DNA of 64,000 nucleotides from Bacillus sp. OK048 (GTDB lineage Bacteria; Bacillota; Bacilli; Bacillales; Cytobacillaceae), in the NCBI RefSeq assembly GCF_900103525.1, contig NZ_FNHN01000001.1, forward strand, positions 124,001 to 188,000, given 5' to 3'. The notes under the pieces are model-generated. The model had not been told where the DNA came from and made no database searches. It saw only the letters and a program-made list of their open reading frames with translations. Shown piece after piece: positions 17,984-26,425 of the stretch; the stretch's first letter is position 1, and every line of letters begins with the position of its first letter. The translations under genes and the position numbers were made by a program.

Positions 17984-19101
17984 TGATTAGTCCCCTTAAC
18001 TGACTTGATTAGACCCATGCACAGGTAATTCATTCCGGGATATTCCACCACTTCTACATTTCTTTCTTCTGCGAGCATCAGAATATGTTTCACATAAGGA
18101 CTAGAAGGATCGCGCATGAGGATTTTCCATGGCACTCTGCGAAGAAGTACACGTGTAGTTTCACCAACCCCTGGCTTAATGTAATTGGTATTTTCGATCG
18201 CAAAATCCGTTTGGATCTGCTTAATATCCTGCATTCCCAAAAATTCAGCTTTACGATTCTCCTGGTTTCGTTGCAGTGCAGATTCTTTCGCATCATGAAT
18301 GACATACGGGAATTCAGCTGCTATTAACTCGATATATTCATTGGAGACATCACTTGATAATAGTTCACGATAGTACTTTGCTCCATGAAAATCGCTTTTG
18401 CCAATATACTGATCATTTAAAACTGTCCGGCTTACAAGTCCTGAGACAGTCGAATTTAGACAAGCACTTGGAATAAGGAAATCTTCTCTCGTCCCATACA
18501 GAGTGGTGCAATGGCCAGGATCGGCAATCACTGCGAGTGAATCATCAAGCGCTAGTTGGAATTTTTTTTCAAAGTCCTGGCATGCTTTTGTTAATTCGAT
18601 TGAAATGGCTCCTTTACCTGTCCAACCATCCACAAACTGAATCTTTCCTTCTGGATGGTTCGCTAGGATATAGTGAAGCGCATTCTCATCAATGCCTCTA
18701 TCACGGATAATTGAAACACTATAATGAGGAAGAGAAATACCGAAGCGTAACTGAATATATCTTTTTAATAGGATTCCAACAGGTGTTCCAGCACGCGCAA
18801 GCGATACAAGGATTGCATTCCTCCCCTTAGCTTGATAGATTTGTTCTGCAACATTCCCTACGCAAAGTGCCAATTTCCGCTTATACTCATTGACCTTACT
18901 CCAAAATAATTCAACATATTCTTTTGGCGGCTGGTATTCTATCGGCAATGATTCACTATAATGCTGCCCTGCTTGAACTCTCATTTCGCGATTAGCTGTT
19001 GAATCCTCTAGTTCGATTTCGCTTAAATCCTTTAATAGAAACAGAACATCATCCTCTGAATAGCTGCCCATTTTAGCAGGTTGTTTGGTTTGTATCAGCA
19101 T
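17980..19101 (-). CDS. StiP/PRTase-like protein of the Ter biosynthetic module
   Basis: 373 aa from the ATG at 19101 (GGGGTGA upstream). Belongs to the family annotated as cysteine protease StiP but which has a phosphoribosyltransferase-like core: ILVSLARAGTPVGILLKRY and the PRPP-loop-like FVDGWTGKGAIS. Whether it acts as protease or transferase is not settled; the neighbouring second PRTase and HAD favour a nucleotide-like product. Five bases downstream of the preceding stop. Confidence 0.85.
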   Translation of the reverse strand: MLIQTKQPAKMGSYSEDDVLFLLKDLSEIELEDSTANREMRVQAGQHYSESLPIEYQPPKEYVELFWSKVNEYKRKLALCVGNVAEQIYQAKGRNAILVSLARAGTPVGILLKRYIQLRFGISLPHYSVSIIRDRGIDENALHYILANHPEGKIQFVDGWTGKGAISIELTKACQDFEKKFQLALDDSLAVIADPGHCTTLYGTREDFLIPSACLNSTVSGLVSRTVLNDQYIGKSDFHGAKYYRELLSSDVSNEYIELIAAEFPYVIHDAKESALQRNQENRKAEFLGMQDIKQIQTDFAIENTNYIKPGVGETTRVLLRRVPWKILMRDPSSPYVKHILMLAEERNVEVVEYPGMNYLCMGLIKSVKGTNQ

Positions 19102-19105
19102 TCTG

Positions 19106-20452
19106 TCACCCCTTTTCATGGACGAAAAAGACGATTTTAATCGACTTTAACTGTAATTTTTCCACTTGATCTAACAACGGCTTAAGGTCTTCCCGTGCTA
19201 CTTCCCTTTCTAAAAAGAAAAATAGTTCATCATACGTTCCAGGAGCAATATTGTAAACAAAATGAGAAACACTCTGGTCTTCAGGATTTGGAAACTGGAA
19301 TCCATGCTTGGCTCCGTAATCTTGTACGTCCTTAATATAAATAGGGCTCCTAGTCGTTGATTGATAAAAAACATTTTCACCCATAGCAGCAGCCAATTTC
19401 ATGGGTATATACATGAATTCACCGGTTCCTATGCAAAGCGTTTTTTCTCCCGTCCTGTGTTGTCTTAGAACTTCAGATGCACTGTTTATTTTTTGATGAA
19501 GGTTAGTATTTGCTCTGCTGTCTATTCCAAAGCGCCCTGTTGCCTTCATGAGTGGCATATTATTTTTAGTTGTCACAGCTGCATTTTCAAAAAAGGTTGA
19601 TAACGAGAGGAATTTAATGGTTGTTTCATGGTTGCTGAAACTGTCTTTACAATTCTCTTGTTCTTGCAGCTTATTTATTTCATTGACTTCAACGTTACCA
19701 GCGATCAAACTTACACTATTTATTTTAATTCCTAGTGTTTTTTCTAGCTGTTTAAATTGTTGTTTGTTTGCATCCGAACGCCAATCTAAAATAGAGACAA
19801 CGGTATATTCATCCCTTGGAAACTGAGCGTGGATGGATTGAATAATATTAATCGCTGTTTTTCCTGTAGTCATTTCATCATCAACTAAAATAATTTCTCG
19901 ATTGTTGTTCAACAACTCTAAAGGAATATAGCATCGGTGAGAAGTAGCATGAGAATGCTCTTCTTCAAAGGTAATTAACGGTGTTTTCCCTGTTAGCTCT
20001 TCTCTTGTTGTATGAAAATACTCAGCATTTTCAAAGCAATCAAAAAAGGCATGTCCGAGAGCGGTTGCTGTCTCAGCAAAGCCAATGATAACCGGGTTCA
20101 CTTTTTCCTCGATAAAAGCATGGCTTTCGAATTTAGCTTTATTCTGTCCAAATAATTCAACCAGCTTTTCCCTTACAGGGCACTCCAAATCTTTAATAGA
20201 TTCTGCATATCTTGCTGCTAGAAGCGCAGCTACTAACAAACCTTTTTGCGGATCGATGGGCAAATGTTTACCCAGTACTTTACTGACAAATAAAAACGAA
20301 CGTTTTTTATTGATCCTTGCTGCCATCGTAAAAAGTTCTTCGAGCTGTAACTGATATGGGTTAGTCGCTACCTCAATATCAATGGTGATGGCATCAAGAA
20401 TTGTATACGTATACGTCTTTTTTGATAAGGTCAATATTTGTGTATCCTTCAT
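19106..20452 (-). CDS. Phosphoribosyltransferase with TRSP domain (Ter module)
   Basis: 448 aa. The PRPP-binding signature ILVDDEMTTGKTA lies at about 188-200, inside a PRTase_2 domain; the C-terminal third (GRFGIDSRANTNLHQ, CIGTGEFMYIPMKLA, YQSTTRSPI) fits the TRSP domain that accompanies it. Overlaps the upstream lyase gene by 59 bases, so the two are coupled. Predicted to make a ribosylated small molecule in the Ter stress system. Confidence 0.88.
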   Translation of the reverse strand: MKDTQILTLSKKTYTYTILDAITIDIEVATNPYQLQLEELFTMAARINKKRSFLFVSKVLGKHLPIDPQKGLLVAALLAARYAESIKDLECPVREKLVELFGQNKAKFESHAFIEEKVNPVIIGFAETATALGHAFFDCFENAEYFHTTREELTGKTPLITFEEEHSHATSHRCYIPLELLNNNREIILVDDEMTTGKTAINIIQSIHAQFPRDEYTVVSILDWRSDANKQQFKQLEKTLGIKINSVSLIAGNVEVNEINKLQEQENCKDSFSNHETTIKFLSLSTFFENAAVTTKNNMPLMKATGRFGIDSRANTNLHQKINSASEVLRQHRTGEKTLCIGTGEFMYIPMKLAAAMGENVFYQSTTRSPIYIKDVQDYGAKHGFQFPNPEDQSVSHFVYNIAPGTYDELFFFLEREVAREDLKPLLDQVEKLQLKSIKIVFFVHEKG

Positions 20453-21590
20453 GTAGCACCCCGTAAAGCTGAGATTTTAAAATGATTTTCTTTGCCCAAA
20501 ATAAATGAGGCTTAATTTCATTCATTTTATTAGAAAAATTACTTTTCTTAACTCCATTTTCACTATTTTCCGATTCCACGATCGTACAGGCATCGATGTA
20601 TTCTTCGTATGTAACAACATTTAGCGCCTGGACTGCTTTAATATGGGTGGGATGGATAATTGTTTTTCCGGTTAGACCGTTGGCAATATCCATTAACACT
20701 TCTCTAATCAAGCCATCCAAATTTTGATCAATTAATTCAGCCCGCCATTTCAAGCCTTCATCCCCATAACGTTCACGGAAAGGGGTTTGCCTAAGCTGCG
20801 GCTTTAACATTCTTGGTTTCGAGGAGAAATATTCCCAGACAGGTCCTGATATGACATACGGACTTTCAGACCTTTGAAAGACATTAATAATATCAGCAAT
20901 ACAATCTCTTAATACAGCAATCTCGTAAACCGTGGTATCAACACTTCTACGAATACCATATACACCGCAAAAGTCAGTTGCACCAATTCGCACATTCAAA
21001 ATATTGTCCTTATATTGATCGAGAAGCTGTTTAATTGCCATTAACTCTGTCATTCTAGTTTCTTTGTGAATTATTTTATCACTTTCTAAAATCGGCATGG
21101 CGTAAAAAGGCTTGTGCTTTGTGTGAATGTTTACAACCTCAGTTAATAAGGCTTCACCAGAATCAGTGCTGAACTTCGGTAATACCACTCCCGTCAATAA
21201 CTGTATGGCATCACCTAATTGTTCCTTGATTCTTTTTAATTGTTCAAGGTTACGAATTCGGATAAACATAAGCGGAAAATCATCAATCGTTAAAAAGTTT
21301 TTGTTAAACTCGCCATATAGTTTTTGCAATTCATGAACAAGCAGCACTTCTGCTTTTTCGAGTTCAATGTCACCAACAGCATCCTCTAGGTCGATCACCA
21401 GTGATGTTAATCCTTCATGTTTTTTCGAAAGGAGCTCCTGATGTATATTCGGCCGTGTTGCCGGCATATAGAGTGTAGCGCCCAAACCGTAGGATAACAG
21501 TTCTCGACCACTATACTTATTAAAGCTTTTTGGTTTTTGAAAGAACAATGTCTCAAGCTCATTTTCATAAAAATAAGTAAAAAATTTCAT
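20394..21590 (-). CDS. CitE-like C-C bond lyase of the Ter module
   Basis: 398 aa, TIM-barrel lyase of the HpcH/HpaI/citrate-lyase type. Visible: ATLYMPATRPNIHQ, SLVIDLEDAVGD (about 63-74, metal and CoA-site acidic residues), PLMFIRIRN, RIGATDFCGVYGIRRS and GKTIIHPTHIKAVQAL. Found in Ter loci beside PRTase and HAD genes. ATG preceded by AAGGAG, just after a terminator-like hairpin following terC. Confidence 0.87.
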   Translation of the reverse strand: MKFFTYFYENELETLFFQKPKSFNKYSGRELLSYGLGATLYMPATRPNIHQELLSKKHEGLTSLVIDLEDAVGDIELEKAEVLLVHELQKLYGEFNKNFLTIDDFPLMFIRIRNLEQLKRIKEQLGDAIQLLTGVVLPKFSTDSGEALLTEVVNIHTKHKPFYAMPILESDKIIHKETRMTELMAIKQLLDQYKDNILNVRIGATDFCGVYGIRRSVDTTVYEIAVLRDCIADIINVFQRSESPYVISGPVWEYFSSKPRMLKPQLRQTPFRERYGDEGLKWRAELIDQNLDGLIREVLMDIANGLTGKTIIHPTHIKAVQALNVVTYEEYIDACTIVESENSENGVKKSNFSNKMNEIKPHLFWAKKIILKSQLYGVLHEGYTNIDLIKKDVYVYNS

Positions 21591-21610
21591 TCTAGGTTAC
21601 TCCTTAATAT

Positions 21611-21643
21611 AAAAAACGGGGACTGACTTTCGTCTGTTCCCCA
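21611..21643 (-). terminator. Terminator/attenuator after terC
   Basis: Minus strand GGGGAACAGAC-gaaa-GTCAGTCCCC followed by TTTTTT; lies between terC and the lyase gene, so it could lower readthrough into the biosynthetic genes. Confidence 0.75.
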
Positions 21644-21664
21644 TTTTATGTCATACGTCGATAA

Positions 21665-22435
21665 TTATGATTCTTTGCCAACTTCTTTCTTTTTGTTCCT
21701 AAAATGAACAACAAAAGTAGCTCCAAATGTTATTAAAATAATGATAAAGAATGCTGCGTGTGGTACGTGAATATTGAAAACCGCTACCAACATTTTTAGT
21801 GCAATTAACAGGATTAAGATATACGCTGATGTTTCAAGCTCTGGAACACGATCAATTAACTTCAAGAATACTCCGGCAATGCCTCGCATCATAAGGACCC
21901 CGAGCATACCACCGATTAATAATACCCAAACCTGTTCACTAACACCAAAAGCAGCAAGAACGCTGTCAACAGAAAAGGCAATGTCCATAATTTCTACGGC
22001 GACAACTGTTCCCCAGAAGGTACCAAATAGACGGATAAGCAGTCCAGTTTGGTTCATTCCATGTGCTTCTTCTTCTTCATTTTGTGCTGCTTTACGTTTA
22101 TCTATGAAATACTTAATAGCTAACCAAGCAAGATAGGCTGCCCCTAAAATCTTTACCCACCAGAGTTTGATTAAGAATACCCCTACGCCAATAGCAATAA
22201 AGCGGAAAATATAAGCTCCTAATAAACCATAGAAAAGTGCCTTTTTACGTTGTTCAGATGGTAGGTGCTTAACCATTACGGCCAATACGAGTGCATTATC
22301 AGCAGAAAGTAGTCCTTCAAGAATAACAAGTGTTCCAATTAATCCCCATGATACGGGATCAGTAAGAACCTGTCCCCACATTTCCCAGTTAAAAAATTGG
22401 GCATACGTATCAATAATTCCTTGTAAAACAGACAT
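21665..22435 (-). CDS. TerC family membrane protein (YceF-like)
   Basis: 256 aa from the ATG at 22435 (GGGAGG upstream), giving MSVLQGIIDTYAQFFNW as in B. subtilis YceF. Seven or so hydrophobic spans; the conserved acidic motifs in membrane segments are LLSADNALVLAVMVKHLP and IAFSVDSVLAAFG. TerC proteins are implicated in tellurite resistance and in manganese export or metalation of secreted proteins. An in-frame upstream extension is formed by repeat DNA and was not used. Confidence 0.94.
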   Translation of the reverse strand: MSVLQGIIDTYAQFFNWEMWGQVLTDPVSWGLIGTLVILEGLLSADNALVLAVMVKHLPSEQRKKALFYGLLGAYIFRFIAIGVGVFLIKLWWVKILGAAYLAWLAIKYFIDKRKAAQNEEEEAHGMNQTGLLIRLFGTFWGTVVAVEIMDIAFSVDSVLAAFGVSEQVWVLLIGGMLGVLMMRGIAGVFLKLIDRVPELETSAYILILLIALKMLVAVFNIHVPHAAFFIIILITFGATFVVHFRNKKKEVGKES

Positions 22436-22458
22436 AAAAAAAGTTCCTCCCAATAGAA

Positions 22459-22580
22459 AAGCATAAGTGCCTGGATCAGGGGCGACCGGCATAAGACGAA
22501 CCGGAAGAAAGGTTGCTCTTCAACCTTTTTGACGGGTTGGCTTAAGACCCAAGACCCTAGGCTCTGACGCTAGACAATTC
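22459..22580. repeat. Imperfect-palindrome repeat element, family A copy 1
   Basis: About 120 bases closely matching 47661-47780. Shared blocks include AGGGGCGAC(C/A)GGCATAAGACGA, AGGTTGCTCTT-AACCTT and GACGG(G/A)TTGGCTTA. Ends and internal blocks pair with each other, so it can fold into a long stem. It sits in the terC leader, right upstream of its ribosome binding site. Confidence 0.85.
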
Positions 22581-22622
22581 TCAAAGTTATAGTCATAGTT
22601 GTTGTAATTGATGTTTTCATTC

Positions 22623-22648
22623 AAAGACCCAGCAGATGCTGGGTCTTT
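22623..22648 (-). terminator. Hairpin between terD and terC
   Basis: AAAGACCCAGC-agat-GCTGGGTCTTT, a perfect 11-bp stem shortly after the terD stop. The following T run is short, so it may be partial. Confidence 0.7.
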
Positions 22649-22658
22649 ATTCTAGTTG

Positions 22659-23240
22659 TTATCCTACAGATAATCCGAAGTCTGTTGCTAATGCTGCTAA
22701 GCCGCCTTGGTAGCCGCTGCCGATTGCGCTAAACTTCCATTCACCGTTATGACGATATAATTCACCGACAACAACAGCTGTTTCAATAGAGAAATCTTCT
22801 CCTAAATCATAACGAATTAATTCCTCGCCGTTTGCTTCATTAAAGATACGAGCATAGGCATTCGATACTTGACCAAAGTTTTGGTTTCTTGCTACTGCAT
22901 CATGAATCGTAATCGTGAAAGAAACACGTTGAACATTTGCAGGAATGGTTGTTAAATTAATTTTAACTTGCTCATCATCACCATCACCATCACCAGTACG
23001 GTTATCTCCAGTATGTACAACAGCACCATTTGCACCTTGTGGGTTATTGTAGAACACAAAGTCTGTTTCATTTGTAACTTTACCATTTTCTCCTAATAGG
23101 AAAACAGATGAATCTAAGTCAAAATCATTTCCACCATCATATTTATTTGTATCCCAGCCTAATCCTACAACCACATTGGTTAACCCAGGATTTGATTTTG
23201 TTAAATCAACTTTTTGACCTTTTGATAAACTAATAGCCAT
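22659..23240 (-). CDS. TerD family protein, first gene of the ter locus
   Basis: 193 aa, closest in type to B. subtilis YceD/YceE. TerD motifs [78 protein letters not shown]. Acidic clusters bind Ca2+ in relatives. ATG with GGAGGA upstream; a SigW-type promoter lies 32-59 bases before it. Confidence 0.95.
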   Translation of the reverse strand: MAISLSKGQKVDLTKSNPGLTNVVVGLGWDTNKYDGGNDFDLDSSVFLLGENGKVTNETDFVFYNNPQGANGAVVHTGDNRTGDGDGDDEQVKINLTTIPANVQRVSFTITIHDAVARNQNFGQVSNAYARIFNEANGEELIRYDLGEDFSIETAVVVGELYRHNGEWKFSAIGSGYQGGLAALATDFGLSVG

Positions 23241-23271
23241 TTTTTCATTCCTCCATTTTGGTAATAGTTTT

Positions 23272-23299
23272 TATACGAGTTCCTCTAAGAAAGGTTTCA
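23272..23299 (-). promoter_or_regulatory. SigW-type ECF promoter of the ter locus
   Basis: Minus strand reads TGAAAC, 16 bases, CGTATA: an exact match to the SigW consensus TGAAAC-N16-CGTA. It lies just upstream of the terD start. B. subtilis yceCDEFGH is known to be under SigW and related ECF factors, so envelope-stress control is likely. Confidence 0.8.
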
Positions 23300-23338
23300 A
23301 AAATATAATAAAACTTTTTTTGTTACTATAGCAAATCA

Positions 23339-23929
23339 TTAACTCATCCATTTTGGCGGTGTATTCTTATCCCAATAAATGGAACCAAGTTCATGGTGAC
23401 TTTGGAAACCGTCATGATAGGTATGGTAATGAAAGTTAAACCAGTATCCTGCTTGTGGCGGATTATCCCTTCTAACATGAAAACGAAGAACATCCGTATT
23501 TGTATTATTGTTTTTGATATTAAAAATCTTTTCTGATTGACCTTTGCCTGGTGACTCAGTAATCGCCAAGTTTAATAAATCCTCCGTCGGAAACTGGTTC
23601 GCAATTTCCTGCAGGGCTTTTTCAATATTTGGCATGACGATTTCTCGGAACTCATTTTCAATTACAGGTTTAATCCTCGTACCGAATTTTTGATAGGACT
23701 GCATCTCTGCTTGTTTTACTAGGTCTTCGATAAATTTATCTTTATCAACTTCTGCTTCATTAAAGTAGCTGGCCTCTTGACCATAACTACCTAATCGTGC
23801 TCCCTCAACCGTATCTCTCTCACTAGGGTTCTCTGCATTTACATTCGTTATTAATTGTGTTGGTGTAATTAATCCAAAGGTTAAAACTGAGATCAGGACG
23901 ACCGCAGATTTACGAATCCATTTATTCAT
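23339..23929 (-). CDS. ypjP: YpjP-like exported protein
   Basis: 196 aa from ATG 23929 (GAGGGG upstream). N-terminal signal-like helix (RKSAVVLISVLTFGLITPTQLI), then a mixed helical part and a highly conserved C-terminus with FHVRRDNPPQAGYWFNFHYH and FQSHHELGSIYWDKNTPPKWMS, matching B. subtilis YpjP. The His-rich end could bind metal. Function unknown. Confidence 0.9.
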   Translation of the reverse strand: MNKWIRKSAVVLISVLTFGLITPTQLITNVNAENPSERDTVEGARLGSYGQEASYFNEAEVDKDKFIEDLVKQAEMQSYQKFGTRIKPVIENEFREIVMPNIEKALQEIANQFPTEDLLNLAITESPGKGQSEKIFNIKNNNTNTDVLRFHVRRDNPPQAGYWFNFHYHTYHDGFQSHHELGSIYWDKNTPPKWMS

Positions 23930-24064
23930 ATATTTTCCCCTCTGCGCCTTGAAGAATTCAGCTAATTTTTTCACTAATTTTTGGCTGTTACTACTTATTA
24001 TACTTCTTTTTTAGGCAAAATGGAAAATCATTTCTGTTAACAATCATGACTTTTATAAAAATTC

Positions 24065-24093
24065 AAAAAAAAAGAATGTCGATTGACATCCTT
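24065..24093 (-). terminator. Terminator of brxA
   Basis: Minus strand GGATGTC-aatc-GACATTC then eight T, directly after the brxA stop. Confidence 0.75.
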
Positions 24094-24528
24094 TTAGCAA
24101 TTGGTTTCGAATGCAGCTTTTAAATTTTCCATAATGTTTTCCATTGGCATTCCTTCGATATCATGACGAGGAATGAAATGAACCACTTTATTGCCTTTTA
24201 ATAATGCCATTGATGGGGATGATGGCTCAATACCATCAAAATACTCGCGCATTTTCGCGGTAGCGTCTTTATCCTGCCCAGCAAAAACAGTTACAAGATG
24301 TTCTGGTTTTTTCTCGCTTGTCAGCACAGCTTGTGTTGCCGCAGGGCGTGCAAGTCCAGCCGCACATCCACAAACAGAGTTTACTACTACTAATGTTGTT
24401 CCACTTGCATTCTCCATATAGTTTTCAACTTCTTCAGATGTTGTGAGTTCTTGGAACCCAGTTCTTGTTAATTCCTCACGCATCGGTAAAACCATTTGTT
24501 TCATGTATTCTTCGTATGCCATTGACAT
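24094..24528 (-). CDS. brxA: Bacilliredoxin BrxA/YphP
   Basis: 144-aa thioredoxin-fold de-bacillithiolase that removes bacillithiol from oxidised protein thiols. The active site is the atypical CGC (Cys53, Cys55) in VVVNSVCGCAAGLARPAA. N-terminus MSMAYEEYMKQM matches B. subtilis YphP. Implies the cell makes bacillithiol. Good GAGG ribosome binding site. Confidence 0.95.
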   Translation of the reverse strand: MSMAYEEYMKQMVLPMREELTRTGFQELTTSEEVENYMENASGTTLVVVNSVCGCAAGLARPAATQAVLTSEKKPEHLVTVFAGQDKDATAKMREYFDGIEPSSPSMALLKGNKVVHFIPRHDIEGMPMENIMENLKAAFETNC

Positions 24529-24586
24529 AATAAAAACCTCACTTTCTATATTAGCAGTGTACTATATCTATTTTGCTATGTGCAAT

Positions 24587-25717
24587 TTAGTTGTCTGCTT
24601 TTCGAGCTTCCGTCATTTGTTTCCAGACTGAACCTTTTGCTGCTTCTCCGCCTTCAATTCTTTCAATTGCCATTCTGATTTGCATGCTGACCTCAAATTC
24701 CGGGTCATTTTCGGCTGCTTTTAATGCTGGCAATGATGTTTCATCACCCACTTCATACAAAAACATCGCCGCCCGCCAACGAACTAATTTACTTGGGTCT
24801 TTTAGTGCTTTCGTCATCTCTTCACTTGCATCAGCGAATCCGAGATCAGATAAACAATCTCCTGCAGTCCTGCGAACGGTAACAGTCTTATCTTTTAATG
24901 CTTTATATAGGAGAGGTAATACTGCATGATCCTTGATCATTCCAAGATAGACAGTTGCAAGCCTGCGGATGGATGGCTTTTCGTCTTTTAATGCTTTTTC
25001 TAAAACAGGTAAATCCACTAGGTCCGGATCATCCATTTGTTCAAGCAGCTGATAACGAACCTGCCAGTCAGGATTGGCTAAAGATTCCAGGGTAACCTTT
25101 TTGCGTTCTCGTGTTGGCATTTGCTTCGTTTCTATCGTTTGTGCTTTCGAAACGAGTTCTTCTAGGCGCTCTGTTGGATATGCAGCAATTAGTTCTTCCA
25201 CTACCTGCTGACCGATTTCTTCAAATTCCCCGTATCTCACGCCTAGTTGATCCCATCTACGGAGCAAAATATAATTTTCGTCTGGCAGTTGGGCACGTTC
25301 TCTTGCTTGTAAAAAGGATTCTGGCATGCCAAACCTTCGTTCAGTGGTACCATCTGTCAGTTTTACCTGAAGCGGAATATCCTTAAACATTTGGACTTCC
25401 ACTTTGATTTCACCAAAATGTTCGTCTACTTTATTTTCGGATTCCGTTAATTGTGCGGTTGTTTCGCCAAACGCCTGGCGTACTTGTGGTAATAAATCCT
25501 TCCAGTCGAATTTCGCATTTCTTTCAACTGCAAGAAAATCGGCCACATGATAAACACCTTTTATCCCCTCAATTAGAAGAATACTTTGGATAATAGCTGG
25601 TGCCGTTGCCGCTGTATCTAGTTTATAATTATGGCTTTTCCCCATTGGAAGTTCTTGATTTAAGATAATTTTCATTGTATTTGGACTTGGGGTTGGTTCG
25701 ATTGTCTTTATTTTCAA
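24587..25717 (-). CDS. ypgR: YpgR/CvfC-type HEAT-repeat protein
   Basis: 376 aa from a TTG at 25717 (AGGTGATC upstream), starting MKIKTIEPTPSPNTMKI. N-terminal NifU-N/Scaffold-like half followed by HEAT-like repeats from about residue 210 (LANPDWQVRYQLLEQMDD, DEKPSIRRLATVYLGMIKD, DKTVTVRRTAGDCLSDLG, DPSKLVRWRAAMFLYEVGD). Similar to the conserved virulence factor C family of staphylococci. Molecular role not known. Confidence 0.87.
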   Translation of the reverse strand: MKIKTIEPTPSPNTMKIILNQELPMGKSHNYKLDTAATAPAIIQSILLIEGIKGVYHVADFLAVERNAKFDWKDLLPQVRQAFGETTAQLTESENKVDEHFGEIKVEVQMFKDIPLQVKLTDGTTERRFGMPESFLQARERAQLPDENYILLRRWDQLGVRYGEFEEIGQQVVEELIAAYPTERLEELVSKAQTIETKQMPTRERKKVTLESLANPDWQVRYQLLEQMDDPDLVDLPVLEKALKDEKPSIRRLATVYLGMIKDHAVLPLLYKALKDKTVTVRRTAGDCLSDLGFADASEEMTKALKDPSKLVRWRAAMFLYEVGDETSLPALKAAENDPEFEVSMQIRMAIERIEGGEAAKGSVWKQMTEARKADN

Positions 25718-25796
25718 CAAGATCACCTAATTCTTTTATATATCACAAATAAGTTTACCATAAGAACATAGTAGATACACGACAGATGCTCTTTCT

Positions 25797-26390
25797 TTAT
25801 GATTTTAGGATTTTACGTGCTTCAAGTAAACGCTGCAGGCCAGTGATAATTTCAACAGCAATAAAAACAATCGTCCAGAAAGCTAAATTCCCTTGAAAGA
25901 GAACCATTAAAGAAAATAATATAAACCCTTCTGTTCTTTCGGCCAAACCCGGCTGATAATAAAATGATTTATAACTCTCTTTTTCTGCAAGCGCACCCAC
26001 TGTTAGAAAGATTGTCATCGTAAAAATAATTGATACAGCTAGTAGAAGTAATAAGAATAATATAGTTGGTTCCGGGTGGCGCATTGCCAAAGCTATAAGT
26101 ATACCTATCTCAACGACACGGTCAAAGGTTACATCAAGTATCGTCCCCCAAGAAGAAGAAGATCCACCTTGCCTTGCCATACTGCCATCAACGGCATCAA
26201 GAAATCCTGAAATCCAAAGGAGGACGACACCCACAACAGGTTGTCCTAAAAAGATATAGATACTTGCAGTAATCCCGACAAAAAAAGCAATGTAGGTGAC
26301 ATGATTAGCATTTAGTCCCCTTTTTAATAAGAAATGTGCTGTTTTAGAAATGATAGGTTGTACGGCAGCACGTCCATGTGTATCAAGCAT
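25797..26390 (-). CDS. CDP-alcohol phosphatidyltransferase family protein (YnjF-like)
   Basis: 197 aa membrane enzyme with the complete catalytic motif D-x2-DG-x2-AR-x8-G-x3-D-x3-D, read as DAVDGSMAR...G...D...D near residues 67-92. Such enzymes exchange CMP on CDP-diacylglycerol (or similar) for an alcohol. It ends the ABC transporter operon, the same position as ynjF after ynjBCD in E. coli. The acceptor alcohol is unknown. Confidence 0.88.
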   Translation of the reverse strand: MLDTHGRAAVQPIISKTAHFLLKRGLNANHVTYIAFFVGITASIYIFLGQPVVGVVLLWISGFLDAVDGSMARQGGSSSSWGTILDVTFDRVVEIGILIALAMRHPEPTILFLLLLLAVSIIFTMTIFLTVGALAEKESYKSFYYQPGLAERTEGFILFSLMVLFQGNLAFWTIVFIAVEIITGLQRLLEARKILKS

Positions 26391-26425
26391 ATGATTACTC
26401 CCTCCCGAGGGTATTAGGTTCCAAA

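Noticed and set aside
22436..22492. N-terminal extension of TerC
   Set aside because: Encoded by the family A repeat and leader; the ATG at 22435 has GGGAGG and matches YceF.
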